From Eubacteriaceae bacterium Marseille-Q4139 (lineage in GTDB: Bacteria; Bacillota; Clostridia; Lachnospirales; Lachnospiraceae): 64,000 nt of DNA. Both the position numbers and the translations under genes were made by a program. The notes beneath the pieces are model-generated. The model saw only the letters and a program-made list of their open reading frames with translations, was not told where the DNA came from and did not search any database. Position 1 is the first letter of the stretch; the number at the start of each line of letters is the position of its first letter. Positions 60,101 to 64,000 of the stretch are shown one piece after another. The stretch covers positions 1,068,365 through 1,132,364 of the forward strand of contig JAGTTQ010000001.1 in assembly GCA_018223415.1 (NCBI GenBank), written 5' to 3'.

Positions 60101-63100
60101 CTGCCACTCAGCGGTGAAAGAAGAATAGTTGACCTCGATATTGCGCTGGAGATAAAACGGCGTGTCGAAGGTCTCATACATAAACTGCTGGATGTACTCT
60201 TTGTCGATCCAGGTAGCGCCCAGGCGCACCTCAATCTCCGACGCATCCAGGTCTTTGGGCTGGGCAGCGGTAAGGGCCTCCACATTGACTGCAAAGGAAG
60301 GGTCCTGCTGTGCGGCCCGCTGTGCCTGACGCAGCTTGCGCCGCACATTGCCGGACAGGTATTCGTCGGCTGTTACATAATGGGGAGTGCCGTCTTTCTC
60401 CAACTGCCCAGGTACACGGAAGATCACGCCTTTTAGCTCGGCGGCCAGTTCGTCGCCGGTCTTGCCGGTCAACTCCGCCATATACGCCATATCGACAAAG
60501 GCTTTTTCGGAAATTGATACGGCCAGAGCTTCACTTGCGGTATCCACAGTGTCCACCGCCTTGTGGGGCTTGATGGTGCGCTTGGTGAACATATCCGCCT
60601 TGCGCTCCAGCTTGCCGTCCTCGTCAATGACTTCCAGCGCGCAGAGCAGATAGTAGCTGGAATCATCAGCAAAGGCCAGCCGGTTCGCCCGGTCATTGAT
60701 AAGACCATATTTTGCAGAGAAGCTGTCATAGAGCCGGTTCAGTTCGGCCTGTTTGTCCTGGATGGCGCTGTCCGGTGTGGCGGCGTCCATTTGCAGATCA
60801 ATGAGCTGCTGGACACATTCTCGCAGACCCACCAGTCCTTTCACACGGGCTTCGGCGGTGGCATTCAGGTCAGGCCGTACCATACAGCTGTTTTCACGGT
60901 AATACACATCGCCGTCCACAACGGTGTAGGAGTAATTTTTCACATTGGGGTCAGCAGGGATAGAAGTGTCGATGGCTTCGCCCTCGCCCAGCTCCGGCAG
61001 CTCGGCCTCCTGGTAGGTGCCGCGAATGTACTTCACGGCATCATGCAGCTGATCGGCAAGCTCCAGCCCCTCGATGGGGTTCACGGTGTAGTCCATGCCG
61101 TGGGCGGTGCTTTCCGGTTCCTGTCGGCCCAGCACCATTTCCGGGTGGTCCAGGAAATAGCGGTTGATGGCAAAGCCGTCCTCGGTCTGCCCGGTCTGCG
61201 TCCACTCCGGCACGATGTCCAACGGACGGTCACGCTTTTGCAGGAAGATGATGTCCGAAACGACCTCGGCACCTGCGTTCTTTTTGAAAGCGTCATTGGG
61301 CAGACGGATGGCCCCCAGCAGTTCGGCGCGCTGAGCAAGATACCGGCGCACGGTGGAATCCTTGGCGTCCATCGTGTAGCGGCTGGTGACAAAGGCCACC
61401 ACGCCACCGGGACGAACCTGATCCAGAGCCTTGGCGAAAAAGTAGTTGTGAATGCTGAAATTCAGCTTGTCATAGGCTTTATCCCGAACCTGATACTGGC
61501 CAAACGGTACATTACCCACCGCCAGATCGTAGAAATCCCGCCTGTCGGTGGTCTCAAACCCTGCCACGGTGATGTCGGCCTTGGGGTAGAGCTGCTGGGC
61601 AATACGCCCGCTGATGGAATCCAGCTCCACGCCGTAAAGACGGCTGTTTCGCATTTCCTCCGGCAGCATACCGAAGAAATTGCCTACACCACAGGACGGC
61701 TCCAGGATGTTGCCGGTCTCAAATCCCATGCGGCCCACAGCCTCGTAAATCGCTTTGATGACCGTAGGGCTGGTGTAGTGCGCGTTGAGGGTGGAACCTC
61801 TGGCAGCAGCGTATTCCTCCGGGGTCAGCAGTTCCTTCAGCTGGGCATATTCCTTGCTCCAGCTTTCCTTGTCGGGGTCAAAGGCATCGGCAAGGCCGCC
61901 CCAGCCCACATACCGGGAAAGGATTTTCTGCTGTTCCGGCGTTGCCTGCTCGGTGGTTTCCTCCAGGTATTTCAGCAGCTTGATTGCCTCGACATTGGCC
62001 TGGAACTTAGCCTTGGGACCGCCTTCGCCCAGGTGATCGTCAGTGATACGGAAATTCTCGGCGGTGCGACGCAGATTGGCCTTGTATTCCTCATAAGAGG
62101 CTTCCTCGGCAGCTTTGACATTGGGGAAGGTCTGCCACTCGCCGTTTACCTGAATGGAAACGGGGTGTTCGTCCAGTACCTCATCCAGAGTCTTTTCCGG
62201 CTCGACAGCAGGCGTGGGCGGCTCCGGCTCATTGGTTCGCAGGGTCTGAACAACCACATCATAGGGCAGATTGTTCTTATCGCCCGGATAGACAGCCACA
62301 GTCTCGGCTTGGAAGGCCGGGGTTTCGGCAGCCGGTTCGGGGCGTTCCTGCTCAAAACCGTCCAACTGACGGGCATACATCCCGCGCAGCAAAGGCGCAA
62401 CCTCGCTCCACTGGAAGAACAGCATGGCCAGACGCTTTTCATCTGCATCCAGCACTTCCAGCTCGATACCTTCCGGCATCGTGCGGTAATCGGCGGTCTC
62501 GCCGGTCTCCAGCTCCATCGTTTCCACGATGTTGGGATAGGCCCGGCTCAGCCACAAGGCTACCTCCTGGTTACTCTTGCCGTTGCGAAGAAGCTCGGAA
62601 AGCTCCGCCTTGTCCGCCTCACCAATCAGGCCATGGGCCAGCACATCCCGAAGGTCCTGGTCCACCGTATCCAGATTTGCAGGCAGGAATTCGGTATAGA
62701 AGTCGTTGCGGTTATCCTCCCGCAAAAGCTGCTCAAACCGTTCCCGGCTCTCAGCCCGGTAGATGGGATAGCTCATGCCGGTGGGCAGCAGCTGCACCGT
62801 GTCATCCCGCAGCTCTGTGATCTGATGGGGCCGGTCATCCAGATAGACAATATCACCCACATTGTAAGGAGGAACCGCTGGATCGTAGGAGGTTCGCTCC
62901 CGGAGTGTGCCACGAGCCGCAGCGTATTCCTCATCTGAAACCAGAACACGCAAATTATGGGGAGAAGGCTGTTCCGGCTCATCTGCCGGGACGCTCTCTC
63001 TGGATATGGCCTCCACATCCGCCATAACACGCTGGATGAATGGGTCATTATCCAGTTTTTCCTCATCCACCAGTTCACCATTCACAATGCCGCGCTCGGC

Positions 63101-64000
63101 CAAAGCCTCCCGAATGGCGATGGGGTCGATGTTGTCGAACCGGTCCTGTTCCGCTTCGGTGTAGAACCGGTCCTCCTTGATAAGCTGAGCGATCCGGCGC
63201 TGTACCTTGGGCCAGGGCAGCACCGTTCCTTCGGGGCTTTCCGGGCGAACCGAAAACGGGGTTTTGCCATCGCCGCCGTCAAACTCATGGGCCAGCCATG
63301 CAGCGGTATCTTTTTCCCGCCCATGTTTCTCCATGTAACGGACAACGGCGTGTTTACTTTCGATTTTGCCGTTCCAGTCCTGGATAGCCTTGTCGATGTC
63401 ATTGTCCGTGAGAGGGTGCAGCAGCTCATGGAGCTTGGGATAGGTCTCGTCGATGATTTCTCGATGAAGGCGCTGGCGGAACTCCGGTGTGTCGGAATAG
63501 AGGCGGAGCAGCTCCATGTTGCCAGATCCCAGGACAGCACGGCGAATAGCGGCATTGCCCTCGATCACGGCGTTCTCATGGTCACTGTGACCGCAGGCAT
63601 TGCGATATGGCACATCTTCCATAACAGCGGCAAGTACAATGGGCTTGTATTGCTCATGCAGTTCTCGAATCGTAGGGGCTGCGGCTGCTTCGGTCTCCTG
63701 AAATACTCTGGTCCCGTCTGCGCCAAACTCCGCTTCCTGGGCATTGATGTGCTGTTCCGCCTCATGGTCGATAGAGGGCATGGAATACTCCTGCCGCTCC
63801 CTGCCGCCCTTCGGGACAGCGGAAATGGTCACATCATGCTTATCCCGCAGCTGTTCCACAACCTGCTCCAGCCGGTTTGCCGGAAAGCCGCACATTTCCA
63901 CACGGCCACCGCCGGGGATAGCGCGGGTCGTGAGATTGAGGTCCAGTTCCGCAGCAGCAGTTTTGGCGTCCTCACCGTACAGCTCAAAAAAATCCCCCAT
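57146..64000 (-). CDS. Giant DNA methylase-helicase protein of the element (5' end outside the window)
   Basis: At least 2284 residues and cut by the window edge; the first visible Met is probably internal. In order: a MutS-I-like segment (MGDFFELYGEDAKTAAAELD, then MCGFPANRLEQVVEQL) at residues 1-60; LPD-type spacer domains; an N6-adenine methylase core with LEPSCGVGNFFG (about 760) and GNVPFG (about 828, replacing NPPY); and an SF2 helicase with Walker A HEVGAGKT (about 1443), DEAH (about 1604) and RKGRIERQGNQN (about 1963). Related proteins are typical of Clostridia and Bacteroidetes ICEs and may modify or unwind transferred DNA, or act against restriction. Confidence 0.88.
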   Translation of the reverse strand: MGDFFELYGEDAKTAAAELDLNLTTRAIPGGGRVEMCGFPANRLEQVVEQLRDKHDVTISAVPKGGRERQEYSMPSIDHEAEQHINAQEAEFGADGTRVFQETEAAAAPTIRELHEQYKPIVLAAVMEDVPYRNACGHSDHENAVIEGNAAIRRAVLGSGNMELLRLYSDTPEFRQRLHREIIDETYPKLHELLHPLTDNDIDKAIQDWNGKIESKHAVVRYMEKHGREKDTAAWLAHEFDGGDGKTPFSVRPESPEGTVLPWPKVQRRIAQLIKEDRFYTEAEQDRFDNIDPIAIREALAERGIVNGELVDEEKLDNDPFIQRVMADVEAISRESVPADEPEQPSPHNLRVLVSDEEYAAARGTLRERTSYDPAVPPYNVGDIVYLDDRPHQITELRDDTVQLLPTGMSYPIYRAESRERFEQLLREDNRNDFYTEFLPANLDTVDQDLRDVLAHGLIGEADKAELSELLRNGKSNQEVALWLSRAYPNIVETMELETGETADYRTMPEGIELEVLDADEKRLAMLFFQWSEVAPLLRGMYARQLDGFEQERPEPAAETPAFQAETVAVYPGDKNNLPYDVVVQTLRTNEPEPPTPAVEPEKTLDEVLDEHPVSIQVNGEWQTFPNVKAAEEASYEEYKANLRRTAENFRITDDHLGEGGPKAKFQANVEAIKLLKYLEETTEQATPEQQKILSRYVGWGGLADAFDPDKESWSKEYAQLKELLTPEEYAAARGSTLNAHYTSPTVIKAIYEAVGRMGFETGNILEPSCGVGNFFGMLPEEMRNSRLYGVELDSISGRIAQQLYPKADITVAGFETTDRRDFYDLAVGNVPFGQYQVRDKAYDKLNFSIHNYFFAKALDQVRPGGVVAFVTSRYTMDAKDSTVRRYLAQRAELLGAIRLPNDAFKKNAGAEVVSDIIFLQKRDRPLDIVPEWTQTGQTEDGFAINRYFLDHPEMVLGRQEPESTAHGMDYTVNPIEGLELADQLHDAVKYIRGTYQEAELPELGEGEAIDTSIPADPNVKNYSYTVVDGDVYYRENSCMVRPDLNATAEARVKGLVGLRECVQQLIDLQMDAATPDSAIQDKQAELNRLYDSFSAKYGLINDRANRLAFADDSSYYLLCALEVIDEDGKLERKADMFTKRTIKPHKAVDTVDTASEALAVSISEKAFVDMAYMAELTGKTGDELAAELKGVIFRVPGQLEKDGTPHYVTADEYLSGNVRRKLRQAQRAAQQDPSFAVNVEALTAAQPKDLDASEIEVRLGATWIDKEYIQQFMYETFDTPFYLQRNIEVNYSSFTAEWQITGKSSVSQNNVAAYTTYGTSRANAYKILEDSLNLRDVRIYDTIEDADGKERRVLNAKETTLAAQKQQAIRDAFKDWIWKDPDRRQALVRQYNEEMNSTRPREYDGGHITFGGMNPAITLREHQKNAIAHVLYGGNTLLAHEVGAGKTFEMVAAAMESKRLGLCQKSLFVVPNHLTEQWASEFLRLYPSANILVTTKKDFETHNRKKFCARIATGDYDAIIMGHSQFEKIPISRERQERLLQEQIDEITEGIAEVKYSGGERFTVKQLERTKKSLEARLEKLQAESRKDDVVTFEQLGVDRLFVDEAHNYKNLFLYTKMRNVAGLSTSDAQKSSDMFAKCRYMDELTGNRGVIFATGTPVSNSMTELYTMQRYLQYDRLQELNMTHFDCWASRFGETVTALELAPEGTGYRARTRFSKFFNLPELMNLFREVADIKTADQLNLPTPEVEYHNIVAQPTEHQKEMVQVLSERASRVHSGSVDPSEDNMLKITGDGRKLGLDQRIINQLLPDEPGTKVNQCVGNIMQIWRDGEADKLTQLVFCDISTPQAAPSKKAAKQLDNPTLHALEQAVPLDEPEPAFTIYEDIRQKLIAQGMPAEQIAFIHEAKTEVQKKELFSKVRTGQVRVLLGSTSKMGAGTNVQDRLVALHDLDCPWRPGDLAQRKGRIERQGNQNPLVHVYRYVTEGTFDAYLWQTVENKQKFISQIMTSKSPVRSCDDVDETALSFAEIKALCAGDPRIKERMDLDVEVARLKLMKADHQSKQYRLEDQLLKYFPQEIETNKGFIKGFEADLETLAAHPHPEDGFAGMEIRGDVLTDKENAGAALLDACKEVKGSEPVQIGSYRGFTMSVEFSAWKQEYTLLLKGQMTHRASLGTDPRGNLTRIDNALAQMPQRLEAVKNQLDNLYQQQAAAKEEIGKPFPFEDDLRVKSARLVELDTLLNIDGKGHAQPETVVAKSARPSVLDSLKRPVPPRSPEKKPKQHEEVR

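Larger units (their letters stand above)
40493..64000. mobile_element. Integrative (conjugative or mobilisable) element in rpsI, left part
   Basis: From the rpsI-derived attachment site rightward the window contains two tyrosine integrases, an excisionase, a sigma-like regulator, an inserted lnu(C) transposon, a bcr resistance module, XRE regulators, a MobP relaxase, an AbiE pair, MobC, DUF3849 and a giant methylase-helicase. These are standard parts of Firmicutes ICEs and IMEs. No type IV secretion genes appear before the window ends, so whether it is self-transmissible is open. Confidence 0.85.

Noticed and set aside
1..64000. CRISPR arrays, rRNA or tRNA genes
   Set aside because: No regularly spaced short repeats, no rRNA-like stretches and no cloverleaf with CCA-type ends were seen.

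Overview
The window looks like a chromosomal stretch of a Gram-positive, GC-rich gut Clostridium (Lachnospiraceae-type; relatives of Enterocloster or Hungatella are plausible, but species cannot be set from this sequence). Evidence: AGGAGG ribosome sites, near-consensus sigma-A promoters, a T-box leader on tyrS, an Opp transporter, a Clostridia-type selenoprotein and a Firmicutes integrative element with bcr and lnu(C) resistance genes.

Layout. 0.1-1.3 kb: an Rpn-family nuclease gene whose 3' end is tandemly duplicated. 1.4-12.9 kb: one long minus-strand catabolic operon (three class III CoA-transferases, a MaoC-type dehydratase, a thioredoxin-reductase-like flavoprotein, a UGSC selenoprotein read through an in-frame UGA, a carboxylate permease, a nitroreductase and an MmgE/PrpD protein). 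It starts from a TTGACA-N18-TATAAT promoter buried in a perfect 18-bp-arm palindrome. 13.2-14.3 kb: a hypothetical protein and a flavodoxin-like reductase. 14.4-26.3 kb: a GntR-controlled divergent regulon, with an RraA-like protein, OppABCDF and divergent GcvPA/GcvPB-like PLP enzymes leftward, and a creatininase-like protein, a nitrilase and the GntR regulator rightward. 26.3-32.5 kb: tetR-MATE and marR with a heterodimeric ABC exporter, in divergent orientation. The tetR promoter carries the same operator core as the CoA-transferase operon 15 kb away. 32.5-38.9 kb: an M20 amidohydrolase, tyrS with its tyrosine T-box, a large secreted protein and a lipoprotein. 39.3-40.3 kb: a decayed PDDEXK (DUF1016) nuclease gene.

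40.49 kb to the end: the left part of an integrative element. Its edge is marked by the last 16-17 codons of rpsI (ribosomal protein S9), next to two tandem tyrosine integrases and an excisionase. The element carries an MTnSag1-like lnu(C) transposon with exact TIRs and an 8-bp target duplication inside the end of a sigma-like gene, a bcrABD/bcrR bacitracin-resistance module, a MobP-type relaxase, MobC, an AbiEi/AbiEii toxin-antitoxin pair, and the beginning of a giant methylase-helicase protein that runs off the window. The resistance block (about 44-50.4 kb) is visibly AT-richer than the transfer backbone (51-64 kb), so it was probably acquired separately.

The best candidates for undescribed biology are the UGSC selenoprotein/CoA-transferase operon with its TetR link, the Opp/GcvP-like amidohydrolase regulon, and the AbiE-type operator that occurs both inside the element and in front of the dead nuclease gene outside it.
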